From the NCBI GenBank assembly GCA_036365515.1, contig CM070874.1, positions 250,459,430 to 250,523,429 on the forward strand: 64,000 nt of DNA. Direction: 5' to 3'. The position numbers and the translations under genes were made by a program. Under the pieces are notes generated by a model, which worked only from the letters and a program-made list of their open reading frames with translations, ran no database searches and had not been told where the DNA came from. Below are positions 32,913-44,660 of this stretch, one piece after another (position 1 is the stretch's first letter; each line of letters opens with the position of its first letter). Origin of the DNA: Torymus aiolomorphi. Taxonomy: Eukaryota > Arthropoda > Insecta > Hymenoptera > Torymidae.

Positions 32913-35336
32913 ATGGCAGGAGATGTCAGAGGACGATTTACCAGCACTCATCCTGACGCCAAATACTCAAGAGGAAGAGTGAAGAAGAGACCAAAAATTT
33001 TTGGAGGGAATATCCACAAAGAAGAAAATGAGAGAAAGCGGAGAAGAACATCAACTTCAGCTAGAAAAATGAGAAATACATCAACATCTTCTCACTGCAA
33101 TACGAAGAATAGAATTATCAACATCAGCATTCTGTTTCCTGAACTCGAAAAAGTGTTATGTTATAGTGAGTGCCATGGATCTGTTTGTATAAGCGAATCC
33201 AGCCTTCAAGGGTTTGGATTCAAAATTGATATAGTGTGTGACAGATGTGGTCAAATTGCAGGAATAAATTCTTCCAAAAAAGTTGGCCCCATGAGTAATG
33301 CATGGGAAATAAATAGAAGAGGTGTGCTAGCCACGCGTGCACTTGGCCACGGTCACACAGGACTATCAACTTTCTCTGGATTCATGGATTTATCATAACC
33401 AGTGGCTTACTCTGTTTATGATAAAATTAATGAGCAGCTTGGTAATATTTGTGCAGAAGCGGCTCAAGAGTCCATGGATACAGCAGTGAAAGAAGAACTA
33501 AAATTAACACCACCAAATACTGGACTTACTGTCTGGTGACGGCTCTTGGAGAAAAAGAGGCTTTTCTTCTTTACATGGTGTTGCCAGCATTATTGGCAAC
33601 AGATCTGGCAAGGTTTTAGATGTTACTATTAAAAATAGTTTCTGTAAACCTTGCTCAGTTTGGGAGAAAAAAAAGGAACAGTGGAATGTGAAGAATGGTA
33701 TAAAGAGCACGAACCAAATTGCATGGCCAACATCAGGGTTGTGCTGGAAAAATGGAAGTAGATGGTATAAAGGAAATGTTCTCACGATCTGAAGAAAAAT
33801 ATGCAGTTAAGTATGAGTATTACATCGGTGATGGAGACTCTAAAGTGTTCAAGTCTGTGTCAGAAGCGGATCCCTATGGTGACAAACTACAAGTAAAGAA
33901 GATAGAGTGCATTGGGCATGTCCAGAAGAGGATGGGCACTCGTTTAAGGGGGCTAGACACCTTTTTTCTCTGAAATAAGAAGTCACATTTTAATACATAA
34001 ATGTAAACTAATTATTTCATACTTTTTACATATAAAAGTGGGTATATTTACCTTAACTTAAAACTTTCTCCGATGGGCCTTTTATGGTCCAGAACCATAG
34101 ACATCGATGAAACAAGTTTTTTCACTAACCGTAAGCTTTGAAATTTTCCTGTGGATGGATTGCCTCCAGATTTGAACTAAATTACTCCTGAATAGTATAA
34201 TTCTCATATGAGTGTAGGGATTTTTGATCTAATGAGAAAAAAAAAATTGTGCTGTTTTTCGAGAGTTTTTTTTTTAATTTTTTTAAATTTTTTATATTTT
34301 TTCATAATTTTTCTGATGTAAAAATTTTTTCCGACATTTAATCCTAAATCCCTACACTCATATGAGAATTATACTATTCAGGAGTAATTTAGTTCAAATC
34401 TGGAGTCAATCCATCCACAGGAAAATTTCAAAGCTTACGGTTAGTGAAAAAACTTGTTTCATCGATGACTATGGTTCTGGACCATATAAAAGGCCCATCG
34501 GAGAAAGTTTTAAGGTAAGGTAAATATACCCACTTTTATATGTAAAAAGTATGAAATAATTAGTTTACATTTATGTATCAAAATGTGACTTCTTATTTCA
34601 GAGAAAAAAGGTGTCTAGCCCCCTTAAGAAACATAAAGAAGGTATTAGGAAAGAAGCTTCTATCGGATGGAAAACCAATGGGTGGAAAGGTCGCTTGACA
34701 GGGCTGGTGATCGGAACCTTATCTTCCTATTATGGAAAGGCGATCAGAGATCATTCAGATTCTGTCACTGGTATGAGAAATGCTATTAGGGCTACATATT
34801 ATCATCAGTTGTCTACCGATCAGAGCCCTCAACATCAATTCTACCCATCAGGACTTACCAGCTGGTGTAAATGGCAAGAAGCAAAGGCCAACAAAAAACT
34901 CAAGACTTTTAAACATAAAGTAGCCATTCCACTGGCCATCATGGATCAGGTGAGACCAATTTATGAAGACTTATCAAGTTCAGATCTTCTCCAGAAGTGT
35001 CTTGGAGGTTTTACGCAAAACTCTAATGAGAGTTTCAACAACTGCGTGTGGAAAATAGTTCCAAAAACCTCATTCAGTGGCTTGAAAGTTTTGGAAATAG
35101 GTACTCACATTGCTGTAACCTGCTTCAACCAAGGAAAAACAGGTATTCTAAATATCATGGAAAAGTTTGAATGCACTCCTGGATCGACTGTAGTACAATG
35201 GATGGAATCAAGCGACGAATTCAGACTTAGATCTGCAGAAAAGAAGACTGAAGCCAACACCAAGGATGCTCGTATTATGAGAAGACAAGCTAGAGAGCAG
35301 CTCCAGAATGATTCGTATGCAGCAGGTGCATTTTAA
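32913..35336 (+). pseudogene. Mutator-like/Kolobok-like DDE transposase, interrupted by a MITE
   Basis: The start MAGDVRGRF at 32913 follows a long leader. An N-terminal Lys/Arg-rich DNA-binding stretch is followed by a CxxC pair (CDRCGQIAG). SGDGSWRKRGFSS (about 33530, first catalytic Asp), IGDGDSKVF (about 33828, second Asp), CIGHVQKRMGTRLR (the C/H signature) and, after the MITE, TQNSNESFNNCVWK (about 35018, catalytic Glu) are the hallmarks of the Mutator-like transposase domain. The protein ends DSYAAGAF. Breaks: TAA at 33397, a frame change near 33537-33720 and the MITE 33948-34623. Coding frames on the two sides of the TTAA differ by one base. The enzyme would cut and paste the TTAA element, but this copy is dead. 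Confidence 0.85.
33948..34623. mobile_element. 676-bp palindromic MITE with TTAA duplication (copy 1)
   Basis: TTAA at 33944-33947 and 34624-34627 encloses GGGGGCTAGACACCTTTTTT and its inverse complement. The arms are inverted nearly to the centre (about 34206-34340), where an A/T-rich asymmetric core lies. It interrupts the transposase gene of its presumed parent. Confidence 0.95.
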
Positions 35337-36109
35337 ATTATGTAAGTATATTATATAATATATATGCTTTTGTGCATTAGACATGCGTATATTATGCATA
35401 TTGTATATGTATATGTATACACAAACATACATATCTTACAAACATGCACACACATTAATTTTCACACACGAGGTACATAAAACTAAATTATATTTTTACA
35501 CTTTTGTATGGAAATATCATAAGCCAAGAAATAATTGTATAATTAAAATTTACTTGCTTATAGCATTTCCATGCAACAAATGTAAAAATATAATTTTGTT
35601 TTATATGCCTGGTGTGTGCAAGTTAGTGTACGTGTGTGTATGTGTGTGTGTGTATGTGTGTGTATGTGTGTGTGTATATCCATATTCTTTTAAATAATTA
35701 AATAAAATAATAAAATATATATTATACGTGTTTCAGTGATTTTGAAAGAAAATACATCATCAAGCGACTACCATGGGACCTTGCAGGACTTGATAGATGA
35801 GGTTAAGACAACACATTAACAACAAGACTTAAAAAAGGTTTTTAACCTAAGGCAAAAAAAACGATAAGTATTTAAGATAAATAAATTGATGCACGTATAG
35901 CCAAAATTTTATAAAATGACTAAAAGTTGATTTTGTTTTCTAGGTCAAAAAATACCAAGAAAAATAAAATTCTACGCAAGGAAGTCAATGCCAAATTGTT
36001 TTTCATAACCAGTATATGATAAATATCAATATCAACTAAAAGGGAGTCGTGTTTTGGATATTTTTATGCATTATGAGATATCAAAACTTTAAAGTTGATT
36101 TTCTCACAA

Positions 36110-36621
36110 TATTGTTTTTAATAAAATAAGCTCACTGACCGTAAGCTTTAAAATATTCCTGCGGATGGATTGACTCCAGATTTAAACTGAGTATTTCTAA
36201 ATGGTATAGTTTTCTTATCAGTGTATGGTTTTAAAATTGAATGTCAGAAAACATTTTTACATTAAAAAAATGTTGGAAAAGTTTAAACAATTAAGAAAAA
36301 TATCATAAAAAAAGAGGATAAAAAATTTTTTTTTCTTTGAATCAAAAATCCTAGCATTCTTAAGAAAACTATACCATTTAGAAGTACTTAGTTTAAATCG
36401 AGAGTCAATCTTTCCGCAGGAACATTTAAAAGCTTACGGTCAGTCAAAAAACTTGTTTCATCGATAACTATGGTTCTGGACCATAAAAAAGGCTCAAACA
36501 CAGGTCTAAGGAAAGGTAAATATACCCCCTTTTATATGTAAAAAGTGGGAAATTATTGGCTCACATTTATATATAGAAATATAAAATTTTTTTATTTCAG
36601 AAATAAAGGTGTCTAGCCCCC
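36110..36621. repeat. Diverged MITE-like palindrome forming the right end of the TTAA transposon
   Basis: TCACTGACCGTAAGCTTTAA near 36130 is mirrored by AAAGCTTACGGTCAGT near 36430, and TGGTTCTGGACCATAAAAAA precedes the terminal GGTGTCTAGCCCCC. The same blocks, in the same order, make up the arms of the MITEs at 33.9 and 62.0 kb. Confidence 0.75.
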
Positions 36622-36713
36622 TTAAGTAAATTAGCTAGGGCAAAGAAGCTGCCATCAGAGGTAATAGAGCAGTGAGAAACGTGCGAAGGTAGTCCACGGA
36701 CTACTTCGAGTTT

Positions 36714-36726
36714 AGAAGGGGGGAGT
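36714..36726 (+). other. Gypsy polypurine tract
   Basis: AGAAGGGGGGAGT lies immediately before the 3' LTR and would be the site of plus-strand priming. Confidence 0.75.
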
Positions 36727-37692
36727 TGTAACGCGGCAGAACGCACGTTACAGGAGAGATCGAAGGAAGTGCACGGCGGCCGCGGCGAGCTACGCCTCGA
36801 CACCCGAGCACACACATGCGCGCGCCCGTCCCTCCCCGCTGCCTTCTCCGCGCACTAGTCCTTCCCCTCCCGTATCTAGCAGGCCAGGAGTCGGAGGAAC
36901 CAGCAGCAGCTACAGCGAGGACAAGCTGTAGCTGGAGCATGAGTGAGCTCGCTCTCCCATGCGGCTGACAGGAGCAGACGACAGCCGAGAGAAGGAGAGA
37001 ACGAGAGACGCAGTGGCTCAGCGCTGTATCGGCCATCCGCCGGAGGGTGCGTGCGAGCATCGGCCGTATACGGACCGCTCGCGCGCACCGCAGTGAAGAC
37101 GACGGCCGATGGACGAACGAGGGGACGGCGGAGAGAGCAGCGTGAGCGCACCGGCCGGCATTTTTCCCATTCTGTCGCCTACCGCCGTGCCGCGTGCTCG
37201 CGATAGTGTTTCGCTGCCGAAGTTGTGTGCGTGCCAGTGCGCCCTGCTGACCCTCGCCACCGTCTGGACAGACAGCGCCCTAGAAAGAGCGAGAGAGAGA
37301 ACGAGAGAAAGAGAGAGGAAGCAGCAGCAGCAGCAGCGTTCTGGCCAAGGTTTGCCCTTTTTATATTCCCGTCCCCAGTTTCCAAGTGCGTGTGTGTGCG
37401 CGTCCGAAGCGGATGCCACGAGACTCCTAATTCGCGCCAGCTACAGCACGTAGCTGTAGCTGCAGCACGCAGCTGTAGCTGCAGCTTAGAGTAGGGTTTT
37501 TCTGCTCCCGGCTGAAGCTAGCCGGCGAAGGCTTATGAGCGGTGCAATTGACGCGTGCACCTGGCGCCCATACCATTGTACTATACATTAGATTGATGTT
37601 GATAAACCACCTAGAGTTTTACTCAGTTGTTTATCTGTTATATGTGAGAATTACCCGCGAGCCTCTGCCTTGATCCCCGGCAGAGCATTACA
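36727..37692 (+). repeat. Gypsy 3' LTR (966 bp)
   Basis: Near-copy of 23473-24396. It is longer because of small expansions, for example in the CAGCAGCAG and AGCTGTAGCTGCAGC tracts near 37325 and 37450, and a different segment near 37030-37050. Confidence 0.95.
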
Positions 37693-37948
37693 GTGTTATT
37701 CATTGAAAGCAATAGAAGTGTCATTTTCTTCATTGACATCCAAGTCCTCTATTCGTCCTGTCAAATATGCAGAAGACAAATTTTTAATATTCTTCTAAAA
37801 TTATATCTCATGAACAATTTTCATGTTGAGGATATATTGATACATCTTGAAAATTATTATGTCGTAAATAGTATTTGCCTGCTCTTCCATAGGCTAATAT
37901 TGATTTGGTTTTTCTTTCTTGAGTAGTACTATACCCTTACTATCTTCT
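37693..37948. other. Spacer between gypsy element and TTAA-bounded structure
   Basis: 256 bp of AT-rich unique-looking DNA. It is interrupted target DNA at both ends. No feature seen. Confidence 0.5.
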
Positions 37949-38708
37949 TTAAGGGGATGTCGTAGCAAAAGTTTCACCAAATCGCCACCAAGACACTGGC
38001 GCTGTCATCAGGTGGGAGATTCGTGACATTAGTCACTTTGAACAGTAATTGTCGAAGAAATAGGAATTTGTGCATCAAATAAAGAGCTGAGCAGCGTAGC
38101 CATGACAATAATGAATCATATTCATCAGTCAGACTTGGCCACAGATGCCTATTTTTTTCAAACTATTGGAAATACAAAGTGGAACGGGCCGCAACTGCCC
38201 AAGTCCGACGCGACGCCATGTTGGCATACGCAAACAGCGGAGTAGTAACTAATATTTCACAGAGAGTGCACGGGGGGCGCTGATTCGAGCCAGCGCGCAA
38301 AAGCAAAAACATTTTTTTGGTTATACGGTGGTCAATGAAAGCAACTTCATATTGCAGATGAACAATAAATAATATAATAATATGCAAATACAGAAATATG
38401 TATTTGCCTTGAATCAATTTATTATTATTTATTCAATATTTTATTGTTTTATTTGCCACCATATGATTTGCTGCTAATACATCTAAATGTATTATGGCTG
38501 AATACATGAAATAGTAAAAAGAAAGCATAGACTTTTAAATAGCAAAGAGAACACGCAAAGAATAAAAATTGTTTTCAAAGTAATGCTTTGAGGTCAAGTA
38601 AAATTGACAGAAATCATTTTGAGGAAAGACTTTTGCTTACCATGCACTTGATTGCGTTTTCCTATTATCATCATGGTATCTTTTAGTAGTGATAACCCGA
38701 TACGTCTC

Positions 38709-41430
38709 TGTTACGTGACACCAATGTGAAAGGGCGTCGAATCTCCCCGTTTCTGTTTTTACACTAAGTTAGTAATATAGTAAATTCATAGTTCAGAAGA
38801 ACGCAGTATTCTTATCGTTGAGTCGGGGAAATCCGACACCCTTTTCCGTCACGCGATTAAGGGGGCAAGGCAGCCACGGCGCGGCGTGCTCGAGGTGCTG
38901 ACCGCGCAGCAACAGGCCGTCGCCGCACGCTCGCTTAGCCTAGCGACGCTGTGGGGGCAGCATCTCTCGGGCACGGCGCGGCTGCCGATGCCTACTTGTA
39001 TGCGAGTGTGAGAGAGAGCGAAAATGAGAAAGAGAGAGTGGGAGGAAAATTATGAACACGTCGCGTGGGCACTCCGATGGACGAATGGGCAGTGCGTTTT
39101 TGAATCTCGACCGAAATAGAAGCAACGACTACCCGCATTCATTTTGTATGAAAACAAAAATAATATATAGTTAATCGAAAACAATTAAAGAGTGTTAATC
39201 TAAAATATTACGGAAATAAAGAAATACATTTTATTTTTAAAGAATCTTAAAGGTGTGAGTGCTATACTATTACAAAAATATATATATACCCAGACACGTA
39301 AACCTTGACTGAAGTCTAGCTGTGTTAATAAAAGGAATAATAAAAGTATAAAAGGTTTATAAAGAAATACCCGGGGTTAGCATCACTGTTAATATTATTA
39401 ATAGAATTAAAAAGAAATACAAATAGTTTTATAACAAAACCTAGCGACAATATAAAAGAACATTTTGAGTTGATTGATAAGGATAAGGAAATAAGTGAAC
39501 AATAATTGAATTAATAAAGTGTACCTATCTTCCGATCATTATAAGTGCGAGTCAAGCGAGTTGTGTGAATTGTATTAAGGATTACGAGCAACAAATAGTA
39601 CAGAGTATCTGTGCGAGATCGACAGCCCCCAGGCCCCATCTTCCAGCGCAGACGAGCCAAGCTAACACGTTGCTTTTCTCACTCAGAGCCATAGGAAAGG
39701 AAAAATCGCTATACAATTAAAGGCATAATTATTCATTGTTACAGAATTAAAATATATGTTGATGGTAACGTAGACTGTGGAAGTATATGCATGTGTGGAT
39801 AATATTGGTATCCCCGGTTAAAACGCAAGATAAATATAATAATTTAGGTTAAATTCAAGGCAACGCGAATAAATAAATAGTATAAGGGGAGGTAATTTTC
39901 GTGGGTTTCATGCGTTTGATCGACCAATATTGTATACATATACATATACATATATATGTGTGAAATAGAAAGACTATAACGAAAATAACAACGCGTGCGC
40001 GGGAGAGTGTGTGTGTTACCAGCTCATGTAAAAGACGCTCCTTTGGGTAGTTTTTCTAGAATACTATTATTCCTTTTATTGTAAACATCATAATTACGTG
40101 TGGCGAACATAATAGTGGTAATTCGGGAGAACACGAAAAGGAAATTAGGTTCAGCTTGGGGTAAGATCACCCCTTTTCCTTTCCTATTTCTCGTCTTAGC
40201 CTCTCCTCCGGTAATTTTCCCTTGTTTCCCCTCCGGTTTCGCCCTTATTAACTACCTGGTTTTCCCCCTCCGACCCTATCCCTCCGAGAGCGCGGACAAC
40301 CGCTATCGGCCTCTCCGCCTCACACGGCTGTTCGCCGTCGCGCGCCCGGCTGTCTTGACTATAGGCGTGTGGGGGGCAGTTCTCGGCCTCTCCTTTTGTG
40401 CGGTATCCGCCCGCTCTCGGGGTCTCTCGCTCAACTGGATCTTCGCCGTCGCGCGCCTGGCCGCCTTGACTATAGCTGCGCGTGTGTAGTTCTCGGCCTC
40501 TATCTTTGTGCGGCTGTCCGCCAGTTCTCGGCCTCTTTCATTCAACTGGCTTTTCGCCTTCGAGCGTCGGCCGCCATTCAGTCTCCTCCGTAAAGCCACC
40601 AATCCAAATTTACGCGAGACTACGATAATCGGAGACCCCCCTCCCCCCTTTCTTTTGAGATCCGATCGAGAATCAACTAAAGCAACCAATAGATCACGGT
40701 ACATTCTAAATGCCTTCTGTAAAATAATTATCGAATACGATAAGTACTACCTATAGACAGGCACACAAATTACCTGTATTTTAATAGTGTGATTTTGACA
40801 CTAAACGTGCTATACTCGAGTGGAAAGATCAAAAGCAACCATAAAAGAAAACCCGATAACCAAAACCTAACCCATTGTTCGGGTTTACATCCCCCCCCCC
40901 CTTTCCTATCACTCCAACACTGTTGTTTTCCTTCTTGTTAGTACTATACGTTTTCCTCTCAGGACATCCCCCTCCCCCTCTCATTCACAAAATAACGAAC
41001 ACGATCCAACTGAACCGAATAACCGGGGAGTGATCTTCGCGCGCGTGCAGTTTAGCTCCCAGCGACGACCCTAACAACGAACCTAACCAATAATAAATAT
41101 TGTAACCCGCGTTAACATAATTAAATATATCTATATGCTTGGACCAAAAATAAATTGCTTTGAATATATATATACATATAATTGGCATCTCGTTTTATTT
41201 TATACGTACCTATCCCCATTCTAGGTATATATGGTAAGATTAATTAACAAAAATAACACGCCAAGCAGGCCATCAGAAAGAGAGTGAGGAGAGTCGCAGC
41301 CTCGCATGTATGAGCGTGCGAGGGTGACCGGGATAGCGACGAGATTCCCATAAGGGTAGAGGTGAATGAATATCTCTAGGGGGTCAACAATAACGAATTA
41401 TGTGACAACTTTTACAGTTATCACGTAACA
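38709..41430. mobile_element. 2.72-kb LTR-like insertion (solo LTR?) with 5-bp duplication
   Basis: It begins TGTTACGTGA, ends TCACGTAACA, and is flanked by GTCTC on both sides (38704-38708; 41431-41435). The opposite arm of the host structure keeps the empty site (GACTC with one change, near 54.50 kb). TG...CA ends plus a 5-bp duplication suit an LTR. I see no internal copy of the ends and no gag/pol frame. If it is a solo LTR it is unusually long. A GC-rich zone at 40.3-40.6 kb contains three 111-bp tandem units (TTCGCCGTCGCGCGCC at 40331, 40442 and, diverged, 40553). Confidence 0.65.
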
Positions 41431-42480
41431 GTCTCAAATAAAATTATTTGCGAGTGATAAATAGGTTAAATTTAAAATAATAAAAAGGTATATAAAATAG
41501 TAATGGATAAGCATGCAGGTTTAGTGGTAAGAATTTTTTCAAAGCCATGCCTTTAGGTGTTACAGATTTGATTAAAAAGATTTTGAGTCAAAACTCATAT
41601 TTGCTATGCGCTTGATTTCGTTTTTCAATTTTCATCATGCTATCTTTTAGTGATAGCCTAAATTCATAGGTATCAATTATGAATAATAAAAAGGTATGAA
41701 AAATAGTAAAGAGTACAAGCATGCGGTTTCGCAAACAAAATAGAGCATGCAATACGCGTAGAAAAAGGAGCTCGATAATCGAAAGAAACAACATAAGACC
41801 ATTCTAAAAACCAAATTCGAATCTCACATACAATTTTGAAACTAATTATATGTGTAAAAAGCGCAGTATCTAGCAAAACGTTACCAAAAATAGAGCAACT
41901 TATAGACAAATTAGAATCTTACTTTGTGATGCTGCTTATGTTGCGATGACTGCAGTACGTTAAGGCGAGCTTCAACATGACTAGCACCTGATGTACATAT
42001 TGAATGAAAAAATACACAACAATCACCTAGCACGTACTATTCGATATCACCTCAACGTTGCTCCAATGATACATAACCTCTAATGAGCTACGTAAATGAG
42101 ACACTTGTACACAACCCGAAAAATCTTTCATAATAAATCAGACACATTATTAGATTTACTTTATAAATAACAATTGTTTAATATGAAGAATTATTGAAGT
42201 TTATGAAGTTGATATTTAAAGTACATAACCTCTCACATGCGCATGCGCACGTACAGCCGCGGCTCGCCTCTCGGCTCGCGCCAAGCGAGCTGCTGCTGTC
42301 TATTAAAAAATGGTTATTTCTTTTACAATGGACATTCAATTTCATAATAGTTATGGTAACTGACAACAATTTTAATTATTAGGCAATAATTTTGCCTGAC
42401 TTTATAAAAAAAAATCAGCGCCATATTTTTCGTAAAGATCCCATCAAGCATACCTATATCGATGGCTGAGCGGAACAAGA

Positions 42481-42600
42481 TCGTATCTCACCGCGCAGAT
42501 GAAGAACGTCGTATCTCAGCGCGTGGACGAAGAACGTCGTATCTCACCGTGCGGACGAAGAACATCGTATCTCACCGCGCAGACGAAGAACGTCCTATTT
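42481..42600. repeat. 28-29-bp minisatellite
   Basis: About four copies of CGTATCTCACCGCGCAGACG followed by AAGAACGT. About three mirrored copies lie in the right arm at 53,330-53,400. Confidence 0.85.
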
Positions 42601-42610
42601 CGGTGCACTT

Positions 42611-44230
42611 GTGGCCAGTACACGGCCAGTATACGGCGAGATACGACGTTCTTCATTCGCGTGCCGAGATAAGACCTTGTTCCGCTGAGCCGTCAATGTG
42701 CTGTTGAGACGTTTCCAATATTTGGTCTTTCGCAGCTGAAAATACAAAAGAGGTATCCAATTCCATAATATTTATAACAATTAACAATAATTTTAAGTAT
42801 TAGACAATAATTTTAGATAAATTTGTACGGAAAACATCCGCGCCACACTTTTCGTAAAGATCCCGTATAGCCCGTATTCCGTATTTCATCCGAAAATGGT
42901 TCTTAATTATCGTCAGGCTTTCTCAAGTGAAGGTCGAAATGGGACATTTCATTTCATGAAAGTTATGAAATAAATAATGTCGGCTTTTATGAAAAAATCA
43001 GAGTCGGTCTTTATTTTCTACCAGTCTACGAGTAAAGGGAAAAACAATTTATAGGCTAAAGATAAGAAATGGACGATGTAACGTTAAATAAACCGAGTTT
43101 GGTATGCTAGCTGAATGATGCCAGAGCGTGCAGCGGCGACGCTCCTCGCTCGAGTCAAGAGGCGCGCCACCGCTATAGGTCCACGGAACATGAGCACGCG
43201 TGCAATTCAGAATTGAGAACTCTATTTTATTTTTTAAGCACATAGGATGAAAAGTGGCCATCATTTTACAAACGATGCTGCATTATTTCTTTTGAAAAAG
43301 GCGGTAAGGAAGATTCCTACGTTGGTTTTATGGCAATTCAATAAATAATATCGGCTTTTATAATAAATCGGAACCGGCCCTTATTTTCTACTAGTCTACG
43401 AGTAAGAGGAAAAGCAATTTATAGGCCAAATTTAAAAAACGAATGATATAACGTTAAATAAGCCGAGTTCTGGCTGCTAGCAGCGTGATGCCGAAGCCTA
43501 CAGCGCACGGAAAAAAGTCTGGGACTGCAGTTGCCTGAGCGCTGGGAGTGCAGGACTTTCATAAGTTTGGGAATATAGCGTCCTCACTTTTGTGCCCGCG
43601 GCTATGTGAAAAGTCGGGAGAGCTGCTGTCTCAGACTGTTGGGAGCGCTGCTGCCCCAGCTCTGAGCGAGCTGCTACTCCACGTATAGAAGTATTTAGCT
43701 ACCAAGGCAGTGTCGGATTAGTACATTATGACATTGGTATGGAAAGTGATTATTTATCGCATGAGACGTTCTTCGCATGAGTGAAGCGAGTGTGAAAATC
43801 TGAATGCGGTAAAAATCACCTTACACCAGAGTTTCATACAGTATTGTATACCACGAGAGCTTAAAAATCATGTCAAAGTTGCGATTTTTAGGTTAGAATG
43901 GTATAAAGAACTATGTATACATATTTATATACATGTATAGATTTTTGATAAGATTTGAATAAAATAGAATAGAATATGCTTTTGAATAGGCTTTTATTTT
44001 TAAGTATTTAAATACTTACAAATGAAGGCCTATTATATGAGAGACAAGATTTTAATAAAGATATAGTTTATTCATATATTTAGTCAAACAGTAATACTAC
44101 CATCAAACTATTGTCATAGTGAAAACTTTGCTTATAAAAAAAATATTCACTGATACCTTTAACATAAACCATTAGAATATATTTGAAATTTCATTTACGA
44201 TGAAATTAATATTGCAGTGAACGTTTAGTT
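42611..44230. other. Left-only repeats: 360-bp family units and dispersed repeat
   Basis: No gene. 42.95-43.48 kb holds two units of the 360-bp repeat family described at 51.3-52.8 kb (shared words AATAAATAATGTCGGCTTTT, ACCGAGTT and GATGCTGCATTATTTCTTT). 43.50-43.69 kb has a degenerate GGGAGTGCAG-type repeat. 43.73-43.91 kb is the inverted relative of 23.08-23.25 kb. Confidence 0.6.
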
Positions 44231-44283
44231 TTTGAATAAATTCTTCATTTAAGTGAGACTTTAATCTTCAAAGAAATATTTTT

Positions 44284-44660
44284 CTCATGTGAGATTTGTG
44301 TGTACGAACAAAATTCTATTGAAAAAATTTGTTCGTTGAAGAAACTTTTGGCTCATGTGAGATTTTTATGTATGGAAATATTCTCATTGAAATAATTTGG
44401 TCTTCAAAGAAATATTTTTCTCATGTGAGATTTGTCTGTACAAACAAAATTCTATTCAAAAAATTTGTTCGTTAAAGAAACTTTTGGCTCATGTGAGATT
44501 TTTATGTATGGAAATATTCTCATTGAAATAATTTGGTCTTTGAAGAAACATTTTTCTCATGTGAGATTTGTGTGTATGAATGAAATTGATAATTACATTT
44601 CTTTCTTCGAAGAAACTTTTAGCTTCTGTGAGGTATTTGTATAGGTATGGATAAAATTTT
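44284..44660. repeat. Alternating 68-bp tandem repeat (about 136-bp dimer)
   Basis: CTCATGTGAGATTT recurs at about 44284, 44351, 44420, 44488 and 44556. Alternate copies are followed by GTSTGTACRAACAAAATTCT and by TTATGTATGGAAATATTCTC, so the true unit is a dimer. Confidence 0.85.

Larger units (their letters stand above)
31780..36621 (+). mobile_element. TTAA-flanked DNA transposon with Mutator-like transposase (possibly Kolobok-type)
   Basis: The left end GGGGGCTAGACACCTTT and the right end AAAGGTGTCTAGCCCCC are inverted, each flanked by TTAA (31776-31779; 36622-36625), and the insertion splits the gypsy 3' region cleanly. The interior carries one transposase gene (32913-35336). TTAA duplication is typical of piggyBac and Kolobok elements. 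The transposase is not piggyBac-like, which favours Kolobok or a Mutator relative. The same ends occur on two short MITEs in the window. The 3' third also holds GT repeats (35624-35677) and a palindrome at 36110-36621. Confidence 0.85.
23473..37692 (+). mobile_element. Ty3/gypsy LTR retrotransposon, degenerate, with nested DNA element
   Basis: The LTRs at 23473-24396 and 36727-37692 begin TGTAA and end TTACA, and the copy is flanked by a 4-bp duplication GTGT (23469-23472; 37693-37696). A tRNA-Lys PBS and a PPT are present. Domain order is gag, protease, RT, RNase H, integrase, the Ty3/gypsy order. No env-like frame is seen after the integrase. A 4.84-kb TTAA element interrupts the 3' untranslated part, leaving about 9.4 kb of gypsy sequence. 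The first 140 bp of the two LTRs differ at six positions, so the insertion is not recent. Confidence 0.95.
37953..42610 (+). repeat. Left outer arm of the 17.3-kb structure
   Basis: Matches 53310-55246 in reverse, apart from the LTR-like insertion 38709-41430. The arm contains the fragment AAACGAAATCAAGCGCATAG (minus-strand reading near 41.6 kb), present in both arms, and a GC-rich segment at 42.24-42.29 kb. Confidence 0.85.

Noticed and set aside
40100..40704. 130-residue frames on both strands in the GC-rich zone
   Set aside because: They lie over 111-bp tandem units in the LTR-like insertion, and both strands are open because of base composition.
40840..41100. CCTAACC words as insect telomeric repeat
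   Set aside because: They are isolated words without a TTAGG-type tandem array.
41588..41909. Similar 68-residue frames at 41,588-41,794 (minus) and 54,133-54,339 (plus) as a duplicated gene
   Set aside because: They are the same non-coding arm sequence seen twice because the arms are inverted repeats. The peptides are Leu/Phe-rich with no domain.
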